The notes beneath the pieces were generated by a model. That model saw only the letters and a program-made list of their open reading frames with translations. It was not told the DNA's origin and did no database searches. From assembly GCF_025823185.1 (NCBI RefSeq), contig NZ_JACKVK010000011.1, forward strand, positions 615 through 64,614: a stretch of 64,000 nucleotides of DNA, given 5' to 3'. The translations under genes and the position numbers were made by a program. Source of the stretch: Mycobacterium yunnanensis (GTDB lineage: Bacteria > Actinomycetota > Actinomycetes > Mycobacteriales > Mycobacteriaceae). Below are positions 31,458 through 39,953 of the stretch, one piece after another. Every line of letters begins with the position of its first letter. Positions within the stretch are counted from its first letter, which is position 1.

Positions 31458-32980
31458 GGGGTCGTCAGGGTTTCCGCCGCCGCGATCGCGTTGAGGACGG
31501 CGCGGGCCTTGCTGGCCGCCTCGTTGAACTCGTACGGGCCGTTGGAGTCGGCGACGACGCCGCCACCGGCCTGGACGTAGGCCGTGCCGTCGCGCATGAG
31601 GGCGGTCCGGATGGCGATCGCGAAGTCGGCGTTGCCTGCGAAGTCGAGGTAACCGAGCACGCCGCCGTACAGACCGCGGCGCGTCTTCTCGACCTCCTCG
31701 ATGAGCTCCATCGCGCGCACCTTCGGGGCACCCGACAAGGTTCCCGCCGGGAAGCAGGCCGTCACGGCGTCCAGCGCGGTCTTGCCCTCGGCGAGGCGGC
31801 CCGTCACCGTCGACACCAGGTGCATGACGTGGCTGTAGCGCTCGATGTGGCTGTAGTCCTCGACACGAACCGTGCCCGGCACGCAGACCCGGCCGAGGTC
31901 GTTGCGCCCGAGGTCGACGAGCATCAGGTGCTCGGCGCGCTCCTTCTCGTCGGCCAGCAGTTCCTTCTCGAGCAGGACGTCTTCCTCCTCGTCGGCGCCG
32001 CGCCAGCGCGTGCCCGCAATCGGATGCGTCGTCGCCTTGCCGTCCTGCACGGTGACCAGGGCCTCCGGGCTCGACCCGACGACCGAGAAGTCAAGTTCGC
32101 CATCGGCATTCGGCACGTTCAGCAGGTACATGTACGGGCTGGGGTTGGTCGCGCGCAACATCCGGTAGACGTCGATGGGATCGGCGGCGGTGTCCATCTC
32201 GAAGCGCTGCGACGGCACCACCTGGAAGGCCTCCCCCGCCTCGATGTCCCCGACGAGCTTCTCCACGATCGCGGAGTACTCCTCGACCGTGCGCTGGGCG
32301 CGGTGCTCGGGCACCGGGCGGCTGAACGTCGCCACCGCCGACGACAGGGGTTCGCCGAGTGCCGTGGTCATCACGTCGAGCCGCCGGGTGGCGTCGTCGT
32401 AGGCCTGGTCGACGTGCTCGTCGGTGCCGTTCCAGTTGACCGCGTTGGCGATCAGGGTGATCGTGCCCTCGTGATGGTCCACGGCGGCGATGTCGGTGGC
32501 CAACAGCAGCAGCATGTCCGGCAGCGCGAGATCGTCGACGGCGAGAGACGGCAGCCGCTCCAACCGTCGCACCATGTCGTAGGCAAAGAAGCCGACGAGC
32601 CCACTGGACAGCGGCGGCAGCCCGGGCAGCGTCGCCGTCGACAGCACCTCGAGGGTGGTGCGCAGCGCCTCGAGCGGATCGCCACCGGTCGGGGCGCCCT
32701 GCGGGGTGACGCCGAGCCACACCGCGCGGTCGTCGCGAACCGTCAGCGCGGACGGCGCCCCGGCGCCGATGAACGACCATCGCGACCAGGACCGGCCGTT
32801 CTCGGCCGACTCCAGCAGGAAGGTGCCGGGGCGGTTGGCGGCGAGCTTGCGATACGCCGACAACGGGGTCTCGCTGTCGGCGAGCACCTTTCGGGTCACG
32901 GGGACCACGCGGTGGTCGGCGGCCAGCGCCCGGAAGTCCTCGCGTGAGGTGGTGGTGGCCAGGTCGGCAGAAGCAAGCAC
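31454..32980 (-). CDS. trpE: Anthranilate synthase component I
   Basis: The protein has 508 residues. It converts chorismate and ammonia to anthranilate. The chorismate-binding domain shows HPIAGTRWRGADEEED, LVDLGRNDLGRVC, VMHLVSTVTGRL and CFPAGTLSGAPKVRAMELI. The N-terminal domain has LLES (tryptophan feedback site region) at GTFLLESAENGRSW. GTG 32980 is preferred because GGGAGG lies 8 bases upstream. No glutamine amidotransferase (trpG) or trpD is adjacent. No tryptophan-rich leader peptide is seen in the 51-base divergent gap. Confidence 0.96.
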   Translation of the reverse strand: MLASADLATTTSREDFRALAADHRVVPVTRKVLADSETPLSAYRKLAANRPGTFLLESAENGRSWSRWSFIGAGAPSALTVRDDRAVWLGVTPQGAPTGGDPLEALRTTLEVLSTATLPGLPPLSSGLVGFFAYDMVRRLERLPSLAVDDLALPDMLLLLATDIAAVDHHEGTITLIANAVNWNGTDEHVDQAYDDATRRLDVMTTALGEPLSSAVATFSRPVPEHRAQRTVEEYSAIVEKLVGDIEAGEAFQVVPSQRFEMDTAADPIDVYRMLRATNPSPYMYLLNVPNADGELDFSVVGSSPEALVTVQDGKATTHPIAGTRWRGADEEEDVLLEKELLADEKERAEHLMLVDLGRNDLGRVCVPGTVRVEDYSHIERYSHVMHLVSTVTGRLAEGKTALDAVTACFPAGTLSGAPKVRAMELIEEVEKTRRGLYGGVLGYLDFAGNADFAIAIRTALMRDGTAYVQAGGGVVADSNGPYEFNEAASKARAVLNAIAAAETLTTP

Positions 32981-33017
32981 GCGACAATCCTCCCAGACGC
33001 CGCCGATGTCGCGGGCG

Positions 33018-33024
33018 TAGCGTA
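33018..33024. promoter_or_regulatory. Overlapping divergent -10 elements for trpE and the peroxiredoxin
   Basis: TAGCGT at 33018-33023 (plus) ends 8 bases before the peroxiredoxin ATG. TACGCT at 33024-33019 (minus) could serve trpE. The gap is only 51 bases, so the two promoters must compete or share control. Confidence 0.35.
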
Positions 33025-33031
33025 GGCGGCC

Positions 33032-33487
33032 ATGAAACGTGGTGACGTCGTCGACGAGTTCGAACTCCCCGATCAGACCGGCACCGTTCGCAGTCTGACG
33101 AGCCTGCTGGCCGACGGCCCGATCGTGCTGTTCTTCTATCCTGCGGCGATGACGCCGGGATGCACCAAGGAGGCGTGCCACTTCCGCGACCTGGCCTCCG
33201 AGTTCGCCTCCCTGGGCGCCAGCCGCGTCGGAATCTCCACCGACGCCGTGGACAAGCAGGCCAAGTTCGCACACGAGCAGAACTTCGACTACCCGCTGCT
33301 CTCGGACGCCGACGGCGTCGTGGCGGCTCGGTTCGGCGTCAAGCGCGGCCTGCTCGGCAAGCTCATGCCGGTCAAGCGGACTACGTTCGTCATCGACGTC
33401 GACCGCACGGTGCTCGACGTGATCGCCAGCGAGATCAGCATGGACACCCACGCCGATAAGGCGCTCGAGGTGCTGCGCTCCCGGTGA
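33032..33487 (+). CDS. bcpB: Thioredoxin-dependent peroxiredoxin, BCP/PrxQ type
   Basis: The protein has 151 residues. It reduces peroxides. The peroxidatic Cys is in FYPAAMTPGCTKEACHFRD, with a possible resolving Cys five residues later. FDYPLLSDADGVVAARFGV follows the family pattern. M. tuberculosis has a BCP gene at the same place beside trpE (Rv1608c), which supports the symbol. Its stop overlaps the next gene as GTGA. Confidence 0.88.
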   Translation: MKRGDVVDEFELPDQTGTVRSLTSLLADGPIVLFFYPAAMTPGCTKEACHFRDLASEFASLGASRVGISTDAVDKQAKFAHEQNFDYPLLSDADGVVAARFGVKRGLLGKLMPVKRTTFVIDVDRTVLDVIASEISMDTHADKALEVLRSR

Positions 33488-34281
33488 AACCCGTTCTCCA
33501 ACTCGACGACGTCACCTTCCGCCGGGACGGCAAGCAGATCATCGACGGCATCTCGCTGACCGTCAACGAGGGTGAGCACTGGGCGCTGCTGGGTCCCAAC
33601 GGCGCAGGCAAGAGCACGCTGCTGGGCTTCTGCGGCGCCGTCACCTTCCCCAGCTCGGGCACGGTCCGGGTGCTCGGCGAGCAGATGGGCCGCACCGACC
33701 TGGCGGCACTGCGACGCCACATCGGCCACGTCAACCCGCGGCACCGGTTGCAGCACCCCCGGACCGTCCGCGAGGTGGTGCTCACCGGCATCAGCGGCAC
33801 CAACGACCTGCCGCTGCGGTGGACGCCCACCCACGAGGACCTCGAGCGCGTCGACGCCATGGTGGAGACGGTCGGGCTGACGCGCATCGCCGACGGCACG
33901 TGGCCCACCCTGTCGCAGGGCGAGCGTGGGCGGGCCCTCATTGCGCGGGCGCTGATCTCGGGTCCGCGCCTGCTGCTGCTCGACGAGCCGTCGACCGGCC
34001 TCGACGTCGCCGCGCGCGAGCAGCTGCTGGAGACCGTCGACGCGCTGGGCCAGGCCCATCCCGACGTCGCGTCGATCCTGGTCACCCATCACCTCGAAGA
34101 GCTCCCCACCACCACGACCCACGCCCTGTTGATCGCCGAGGGCCGCAGCGTGGCAAGCGGCACGGCACGGGAGACTGTCACCACCGACCACGTGACGACG
34201 GCGTTCTCGCATCCGGTTCAGGTCGGGTACGACGACGGCCGCTGGACCGCCCGCGCCAAGGCAACCCCGATGGAGGTCTGA
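33484..34281 (+). CDS. ABC transporter ATP-binding protein (orphan)
   Basis: The protein has 265 residues. Walker A is GPNGAGKSTLL, the Q-loop position reads GHVNPRHRL (no Gln), the signature is LSQGERGRALIARAL, Walker B is LLLLDEPSTGLD and the switch His lies in LVTHHLEELP. No membrane partner is adjacent. It resembles ModF/YbbL-like orphan ATPases in layout. It starts at GTG 33484, coupled to the peroxiredoxin. Confidence 0.85.
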   Translation: MKPVLQLDDVTFRRDGKQIIDGISLTVNEGEHWALLGPNGAGKSTLLGFCGAVTFPSSGTVRVLGEQMGRTDLAALRRHIGHVNPRHRLQHPRTVREVVLTGISGTNDLPLRWTPTHEDLERVDAMVETVGLTRIADGTWPTLSQGERGRALIARALISGPRLLLLDEPSTGLDVAAREQLLETVDALGQAHPDVASILVTHHLEELPTTTTHALLIAEGRSVASGTARETVTTDHVTTAFSHPVQVGYDDGRWTARAKATPMEV

Positions 34282-34286
34282 CCCCG

Positions 34287-34919
34287 ATGGCCCGACACGA
34301 CGCCCACTACTACGTGACCGCCGAGGGCACGGGGCTGCCGCACGACCCGCTCAACGCCATCGTCGGGCCGAGGCCCATCGGCTGGATCTCCTCGGTGAGC
34401 ACCGACGGGGTGTTCAACCTGGCGCCCTACAGCTTCTTCAACGCCTTCAACTACCGGCCGGCGATCATCGGATTCGCGTCGATCGGCTGGAAGGACAGCG
34501 TCGCCAACGTCGAGGCCACCGGCGAGTTCGTCTGGAATCTGGCCACCGCGTCACTGGCCCGGCAGATGAACGAGACGTCGGCGTCGATTCCCCCCGACCG
34601 GGACGAGTTCACCGTCGGCGGCCTCACCGCGGTGCCGTCGTCGACGATCACGCCGCCGCGGGTCTTGGAGAGCCCCGTCAACTTCGAATGCCGCCTGACG
34701 CAACTGATTCAGCTCGAAGACGTCGACGGTCAGGACGTGCCGACGTGGCTGGTTCTCGGTCAGGTCGTCGCCGCGCACATCGATCGGGACCTGTTGGTCG
34801 ACGGCGTCTACGACACCGCCAAGGCCCGACCGATCCTGCGCGCCGGTGGACCCGCCGCCTACGCCGAGATCAGCCCCGAGGTCATGTTCGACATGGTTCG
34901 GCCCGACGACCGGGGCTAG
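34287..34919 (+). CDS. Flavin reductase-like split-barrel protein
   Basis: The protein has 210 residues. An FMN-binding split barrel: PRPIGWISSVSTDGVFNLAPYSFF, PAIIGFASIGWKDSVAN, EATGEFVWNLAT, NFECRLTQLIQL. These proteins bind FMN and reduce flavin or act as small oxidoreductases; the partner is unknown. It starts 5 bases after the ABC ATPase. Its TAG stop and the hisI TAG stop share the palindrome CTAG at 34916-34919. Confidence 0.88.
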   Translation: MARHDAHYYVTAEGTGLPHDPLNAIVGPRPIGWISSVSTDGVFNLAPYSFFNAFNYRPAIIGFASIGWKDSVANVEATGEFVWNLATASLARQMNETSASIPPDRDEFTVGGLTAVPSSTITPPRVLESPVNFECRLTQLIQLEDVDGQDVPTWLVLGQVVAAHIDRDLLVDGVYDTAKARPILRAGGPAAYAEISPEVMFDMVRPDDRG

Positions 34920-35263
34920 GCCTCCGGTGTGAGGAGCTGGTCTTCGTCGAAGCAGGTGTGCGAGCCGGTGTGGCAGGCCGCGCCAACCTGGTCCACCTCG
35001 AGCAGCACGGTGTCGCCGTCGCAGTCCAGACGCACCGAGTGCACGTACTGCGTGTGGCCGGAGGTCTCGCCCTTGACCCACTGTTCGCCGCGTGAACGCG
35101 AGTAGTAGGTCGCCTTCCGGGTGGCCAAGGTGTGGGCCAGGGCCGCGTCGTCCATCCACGCGACCATCAGCACCTGTCCGGTGCCCCGTTCCTGGGCGAC
35201 CGCGGCGAACAGACCGTTGGCATCACGCTTGAGGCGACTGGCGATGGACGGGTCGAGAGTCAT
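34916..35263 (-). CDS. hisI: Phosphoribosyl-AMP cyclohydrolase
   Basis: The protein has 115 residues. It opens the adenine ring of PR-AMP, step 3 of histidine synthesis. It is a stand-alone cyclohydrolase without the HisE domain. AWMDDAALAHTLATRKATYYSRSRGEQWVKGETSGHTQ has the active-site residues, and zinc Cys ligands lie in LDCDGD and ACHTGSHTCF. ATG 35263 overlaps the hisF stop (ATGA). It is the last his gene here. Confidence 0.96.
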   Translation of the reverse strand: MTLDPSIASRLKRDANGLFAAVAQERGTGQVLMVAWMDDAALAHTLATRKATYYSRSRGEQWVKGETSGHTQYVHSVRLDCDGDTVLLEVDQVGAACHTGSHTCFDEDQLLTPEA

Positions 35264-36033
35264 CTGACGGTGATCCCCTCCGCGGCCATCGCCGCCTTGA
35301 CCTGACCGATGGTCAGCTCCTTGAAGTGAAAGATGGTGGCGGCCAACACCGCATCCGCGCCGGCCTCGACCGCGGGCGCGAAGTGGTCGACCGCCCCCGC
35401 TCCGCCGCTGGCGATGACCGGCACCGTCACCGCGGCGCGCACCGCCCGCAGCATCGCCAGGTCGAACCCCGCCTTGGTGCCGTCGGCGTCCATCGAGTTG
35501 AGCAGGATCTCTCCGACGCCGAGTTCGGCACCGCGCCTGGCCCATTCGACGGCGTCGATCCCGGTGCCCCGGCGCCCGCCGTGGGTGGTGACCTCCCATC
35601 CCGACGGCGTGGGGGGTGATCCTTGCGGCACGGTGCGGGCGTCGACGGATAGCACGATGCACTGCGACCCGAACTGTCGCGACAATTCGGCCAGCAGCTC
35701 GGGGCGGTCGATTGCCGCGGTGTTGACCGACACCTTGTCGGCGCCGGCCCGCAGCAGCGCGTCGACGTCGGCGACCGAGCGCACCCCGCCGCCGACGGTC
35801 AGCGGGATGAACACCTGCTCGGCGGTGCGCTTGACGACGTCCAACATCGTCGACCGACCCGCCGAGGACGCGGTCACGTCGAGGAACGTGAGCTCGTCGG
35901 CTCCCTCGGCGTCGTAGACCGCCGCGAGCTCGACGGGATCCCCTGCGTCTCTGAGGTTCTCGAAGTTGACGCCCTTGACCACCCGGCCGCCGTCGACGTC
36001 GAGACACGGGATGACGCGCACTGCGACGTCCAT
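35260..36033 (-). CDS. hisF: Imidazole glycerol phosphate synthase, cyclase subunit
   Basis: The protein has 257 residues. With HisH it converts PRFAR to imidazole glycerol phosphate and AICAR. VIPCLDVDGGRVVKGVNF carries the first catalytic Asp, LTVGGGVRSVADVDALLRAGADKVSVNTAA the phosphate site, and LLNSMDADGTKAGFDL the second Asp. ATG 36033 follows the hisN stop by 2 bases. Confidence 0.97.
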   Translation of the reverse strand: MDVAVRVIPCLDVDGGRVVKGVNFENLRDAGDPVELAAVYDAEGADELTFLDVTASSAGRSTMLDVVKRTAEQVFIPLTVGGGVRSVADVDALLRAGADKVSVNTAAIDRPELLAELSRQFGSQCIVLSVDARTVPQGSPPTPSGWEVTTHGGRRGTGIDAVEWARRGAELGVGEILLNSMDADGTKAGFDLAMLRAVRAAVTVPVIASGGAGAVDHFAPAVEAGADAVLAATIFHFKELTIGQVKAAMAAEGITVR

Positions 36034-36035
36034 GG

Positions 36036-36851
36036 TCAGTACTCCTCCGGCGAACCGATCGCCGCCGCGATCTCCAAGATGCGAGCGTGCACGCCGGGCT
36101 CCCCGGCCAGGGCCGACTTCGACGCAGGCGTCCAGTCCACGCCTGCGAGATCGGTGACGACCCCGCCGGCGGCGCGCACCAAGGCCACTCCGGCCGCGTG
36201 GTCCCAGACGTGGTGGCCGAAGCTGATTGCCCCGCCCAGCACTCCGGCGCCGGTGTAGGCCAGGTCGATTCCCGTCGACCCGTGCATGCGAATGCGAGAG
36301 CACTTGCGGCTCAGCTGTTCGAGGACCGCGACGCGATACCTGCCCGGAAAGGTGCCGCGGGAGTCGACGTTGAACGTGCCGACGCCCACGATGGAGTCGC
36401 TCAGCTCGGCGGCCTTCAGCGGCGGCTGCGCAACTCCGTTGGCGTACAGCGGTTCTCCGACGACGGCGGTGTAGCGGACGTCGTTGAACGGCAACCAGGT
36501 GAGCCCGGCGACCGGAACCCCGTCGCGCAGCAGACCCAGGAGGATGGCGGCGGTCGGCAACCCCGCGGCGTAGTTGAACGTGCCGTCGATGGGGTCGAGC
36601 ACCCACACCAGGTGCGAGTCGACGGGCGCGCCGCCGAACTCCTCACCGTGCACCCCGATGCCGGTGGCGGTCTCCAGCGCCTGCACGACCTGACGCTCGA
36701 TGGCCAGGTCGACCTCGGTGGCGAAGTCGTTGCCCAACTTGGCGACCGCCGACTGGGCGCCGCGGCCGGCGACGAACGGCGTGGCGGCGGCGTCCAGGAT
36801 CACCGACGCCTCGGCGACGAGCGCTCGCAGGTCGGCGTCGTCCAGAGCCAT
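36036..36851 (-). CDS. hisN: Inositol monophosphatase-family phosphatase, probable histidinol-phosphatase
   Basis: The protein has 271 residues. The metal-dependent phosphatase motifs are GEEFGG, WVLDPIDGTFNYAAG and WDHAAGVALVRAAGG. Its place between hisA and hisF suggests it supplies histidinol-phosphate phosphatase activity; in H37Rv the equivalent gene was named impA. Inositol phosphate hydrolysis is the alternative. ATG 36851 lies 6 bases after the hisA stop. Confidence 0.83.
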   Translation of the reverse strand: MALDDADLRALVAEASVILDAAATPFVAGRGAQSAVAKLGNDFATEVDLAIERQVVQALETATGIGVHGEEFGGAPVDSHLVWVLDPIDGTFNYAAGLPTAAILLGLLRDGVPVAGLTWLPFNDVRYTAVVGEPLYANGVAQPPLKAAELSDSIVGVGTFNVDSRGTFPGRYRVAVLEQLSRKCSRIRMHGSTGIDLAYTGAGVLGGAISFGHHVWDHAAGVALVRAAGGVVTDLAGVDWTPASKSALAGEPGVHARILEIAAAIGSPEEY

Positions 36852-36857
36852 CCCGGC

Positions 36858-37601
36858 CTACCGACTCACCGCGGCGAGCGCCTCGGGAAGGGTGAAACGC
36901 CCGGCGTAGAGCGCCTTTCCGACGATCGCACCCTCCACGCCTGCGTCGGTCAGCGTGGCGATTGCGCGCAGGTCGTCCAGGCTCGACACGCCACCGGAGG
37001 CGATGACGGGCGCATCCGTGCGCTCGGCGACACCGGCCAGCAGCTCCAAGTTCGGGCCGTTGAGGGTGCCGTCCTTGGTGACGTCGGTGACGACGAACCG
37101 TGAGCAGCCCTCGGCGTCGAGGCGCTCCAGCACCGGCCACAGGTCACCGCCGTCGGTCTCCCAGCCGCGCCCGCGGAGCCGGTACTGCCCATCCTCGAGC
37201 TTGACGTCGAGTCCGACGGCCACCTTGTCGCCGTGCTCGGCCATCACCTTCGCGCACCACTGCGGATTCTCCAGGGCGGCCGTGCCCAGATTGACCCGGG
37301 CGCACCCGGCGTCGAGCGCCGCGGTCAGCGAGTCGTCGTCACGGATGCCTCCGGAGAGCTCGACGGCGACGTCGAGCTTCGCGATGACCTCGGCGAGCAG
37401 CTCCCGATTGGACCCCCTGCCGAAGGCGGCGTCGAGGTCCACGAGGTGAATCCACTCGGCGCCGTCGGTTTGCCACTGCATCGCCGCGTCGAGGGCCGAT
37501 CCGTAATCGGTCTCGCTGCCCGCCACCCCCTGCACCAGGCGGACCGCCTTGCCGTCGACGACGTCGACGGCGGGCAGAAGAATCAATGGTGCATGTGTCA
37601 C
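36858..37601 (-). CDS. priA: PriA-type phosphoribosyl isomerase (HisA/TrpF activities)
   Basis: The protein has 247 residues. It isomerises ProFAR and, in actinobacteria, also phosphoribosylanthranilate. LLPAVDVVDGKAVRLVQG holds the first Asp, LSGGIRDDDSLTAALDAGCARVNLGTAAL the first phosphate site, TDVTKDGTLNGPNLELL the second Asp. No trpF lies in the nearby trp operon, which agrees with dual function. GTG 37601 overlaps the hisH stop (GTGA). Confidence 0.94.
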   Translation of the reverse strand: MTHAPLILLPAVDVVDGKAVRLVQGVAGSETDYGSALDAAMQWQTDGAEWIHLVDLDAAFGRGSNRELLAEVIAKLDVAVELSGGIRDDDSLTAALDAGCARVNLGTAALENPQWCAKVMAEHGDKVAVGLDVKLEDGQYRLRGRGWETDGGDLWPVLERLDAEGCSRFVVTDVTKDGTLNGPNLELLAGVAERTDAPVIASGGVSSLDDLRAIATLTDAGVEGAIVGKALYAGRFTLPEALAAVSR

Positions 37602-38218
37602 GAGAGCCCCTCGACCCAATTGGCGAGCAGCGTCGCGCCCGCGTCGCCGCTCTTCTCCGGATGAAATTGCGTGGCGCACAGCGCACCGTCCTCCACTGCA
37701 GCCAGGAAGGGTACGTGGTGCGTCGCCCACGTGAGCCGTGCGCTTGGGTCGCCCTCCCAGTGCTGCGCGGCGTAGGAGTGCACGAAGTAGAACCGGGTGT
37801 CGGCGTCGAGCCCGGCGAACAGGCGACTGCCCGCAGGCGCGTCGACGACGTTCCAGCCCATGTGCGGAACCACCGGGGCGTCGAGCCGCACCACCGATCC
37901 CGGCCACTGCCCGCACCCGACGCTCTCCACGCCGAATTCGACGCCGCGGCTGAACAAGATCTGCATGCCGACGCAGATGCCGAGCACCGGGTGCCCCAGG
38001 GCAAGGCGGTCGGCGACGATGCGGTCACCGTTCACCCCGCGCAGACCGGCCATGCACGCCTCATACGCCCCGACTCCAGGGACGACGAGACCGTCGGCGG
38101 CGGCCGCCGCGGCGGGATCGGCCGTCACCTCGACCTCGGCGCCGGTGCGTTCCAGGGCGCGTTGGGCCGAGCGGAGGTTGCCCGAACCGTAATCGAGGAC
38201 AACGACTTTCGTCGTCAC
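37598..38218 (-). CDS. hisH: Imidazole glycerol phosphate synthase, glutaminase subunit
   Basis: The protein has 206 residues. This class I glutaminase feeds ammonia to HisF. The nucleophile is in LGICVGMQILFSRG; the His-Glu pair is in ATQFHPEKSGDAG. DYGSGNLRSAQRALE is the N-terminal family motif. GTG 38218 overlaps the hisB stop. Confidence 0.96.
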   Translation of the reverse strand: MTTKVVVLDYGSGNLRSAQRALERTGAEVEVTADPAAAAAADGLVVPGVGAYEACMAGLRGVNGDRIVADRLALGHPVLGICVGMQILFSRGVEFGVESVGCGQWPGSVVRLDAPVVPHMGWNVVDAPAGSRLFAGLDADTRFYFVHSYAAQHWEGDPSARLTWATHHVPFLAAVEDGALCATQFHPEKSGDAGATLLANWVEGLS

Positions 38219-38823
38219 AAACTGCCCTTCGTCGACGGAACGCCCGTCACCCGTGGGTCGGGTTCGACGGCCTGACGCAGGGCCCGGGCCACCGCCTTGT
38301 ACTGCGCTTCGGTGACGTGGTGCGGATCGCGACCGTACAGGGTGCGCACGTGCAGTGCGATCCGGGCATTCATCGCCAGCGACTCGAAGACGTGCCGGTT
38401 GATGACGGTGTGGTAGGGCACCGTGCTGCCCGCAATCGTGCTGTGCACCATGTAGTCCGGCTCGCCGGTGTGCACGCAGTAGGGCCGGCCCGACACGTCG
38501 ACCGACGCGTGCGCCAACGTCTCGTCCATGGGGATGAACGCGTCGCCGAAGCGGCGGATCCCCTTCTTGTCGCCAAGGGCCTCGCCGAGGGCTTGGCCCA
38601 GCACGATGGCCGAGTCCTCCACGGTGTGGTGGGCCTCGATGTCCACGTCACCGGTGGCGTGCACGATCAGGTCGAAGCTGGCGTGTGTCCCCAGTGAGGT
38701 GAGCATGTGGTCGTAGAACGGGACGCCGGTGGCGATGTCGACCTGACCGGTGCCGTCGAGATTCAGCTCGACGACGATGTCGGATTCCTTGGTCTTGCGT
38801 TCGACGCGGGCGCGGCGTGTCAT
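38215..38823 (-). CDS. hisB: Imidazoleglycerol-phosphate dehydratase
   Basis: The protein has 202 residues, a stand-alone dehydratase. Manganese-binding motifs are FYDHMLTSLGTHASFDL, DIEAHHTVEDSAIVLGQAL and the second-half INRHVFESLAMNARIALHV with DPHHVTEAQYKAVARAL. ATG 38823 overlaps the hisC stop (ATGA). Confidence 0.97.
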   Translation of the reverse strand: MTRRARVERKTKESDIVVELNLDGTGQVDIATGVPFYDHMLTSLGTHASFDLIVHATGDVDIEAHHTVEDSAIVLGQALGEALGDKKGIRRFGDAFIPMDETLAHASVDVSGRPYCVHTGEPDYMVHSTIAGSTVPYHTVINRHVFESLAMNARIALHVRTLYGRDPHHVTEAQYKAVARALRQAVEPDPRVTGVPSTKGSL

Positions 38824-39953
38824 GAGGCTCCTACGGATGAGGTGACTTCGGAGTCGACGAGACCGGCACTGGCGGCGAGCAGGGCGTCGTTCTCCTCGGC
38901 CAGACCGGTGGTGGCGCGAAGGAATCCGGGGATCCCGACGTCGCGGATGAGCACACCCGCCTCCAGGTACCGGGTCCAGGCGCGCGGCGCGTCGGCGAAC
39001 GGTCCGAACAGGATGAAGTTGGCGTCACTGGGAATGACCCGAAAACCCAAGTCCGTCAACGCCGTCGAGACCCGATCGCGTTCGGCGATCAGCCGCGCCA
39101 CGCTGCCGAGGGTGTCGTCGGCGTGCCGCAGCGCCGCGCGCGCGGCCGCCTGGGTGATCGACGACAGGTGGTAGGGCAGCCGAACCAGCAGCAGCGCCTC
39201 GACCACCGCGGGATCGGCGACGAGGTACCCGAGCCGACCGCCTGCGAAGGCGAACGCCTTGCTCATCGTGCGGCTCACGATCAGGCTGGCCGGGAAGTCG
39301 GCCAACAGCTCCACGGCGCTGGGCTGAGACGAGAACTCGCCGTAGGCCTCGTCGACGATGACGATGCCAGGGGCGACCTCCAAGACCCGGCGAAGGTCCG
39401 GCAGCGCGATGCTCTGGCCCGTCGGGTTGTTGGGGCTGGTGAGGAACACCACGTCGGGTCGTTTCTCGACGACCGCGGCGACAGCGACGTCGACGTCGAG
39501 GCCGAAGTCCTCGGAACGGTTGGCCTGCAACCACTCCGTCTGCGTGCCGTCGGAGATGATCGGGTGCATCGAGTACGACGGCACGAAGCCCAGCGCGGAG
39601 CGGCCGGGACCGCCGAATGCCTGAAGCAGTTGCTGCAGAATCTCATTCGAGCCGTTGGCCGCCCACAGGTTCGCGGTCGTCAGGGGCACGCCGGTCTGGG
39701 CGCTCAGATACTCCGCCAGATCGGACCGCAGCGCCACGGCGTCGCGATCAGGGTAGCGGTGCAGTTCGGCCGCGGCGTCGCGCACCGAGGCGGCCACGTC
39801 GTCGACGAGCGCCTGGGTCGGCGGGTGGGGATTCTCGTTGGTGTTGAGCCGCACCGGAACCGACAGCTGCGGCGCGCCGTACGGCGACTTGCCCCGCAGG
39901 TCGTCCCGCAACGGCAGGTCGGCCAGGGTGACGTTGCGCCTCGCGTCGGTCAC
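38820..39953 (-). CDS. hisC: Histidinol-phosphate aminotransferase
   Basis: The protein has 377 residues. This PLP enzyme transfers the amino group to imidazole acetol phosphate. VRLNTNENPHPP is the N-terminal family motif, FLTSPNNPTGQSI and IVDEAYGEFS bind the cofactor ring, and the Schiff-base Lys lies in SRTMSKAFAFAGGRLGY. GTG 39953 overlaps the hisD stop (GTGA). Confidence 0.96.
   Translation of the reverse strand: MTDARRNVTLADLPLRDDLRGKSPYGAPQLSVPVRLNTNENPHPPTQALVDDVAASVRDAAAELHRYPDRDAVALRSDLAEYLSAQTGVPLTTANLWAANGSNEILQQLLQAFGGPGRSALGFVPSYSMHPIISDGTQTEWLQANRSEDFGLDVDVAVAAVVEKRPDVVFLTSPNNPTGQSIALPDLRRVLEVAPGIVIVDEAYGEFSSQPSAVELLADFPASLIVSRTMSKAFAFAGGRLGYLVADPAVVEALLLVRLPYHLSSITQAAARAALRHADDTLGSVARLIAERDRVSTALTDLGFRVIPSDANFILFGPFADAPRAWTRYLEAGVLIRDVGIPGFLRATTGLAEENDALLAASAGLVDSEVTSSVGAS

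Noticed and set aside
31454..33040. Tryptophan-rich leader peptide and attenuator before trpE
   Set aside because: The divergent gap is 51 bases and contains no short open frame with Trp codons or competing stems.
36036..36851. Calling hisN simply inositol monophosphatase
   Set aside because: The position inside the his operon favours histidinol-phosphatase; kept as the alternative in the entry.
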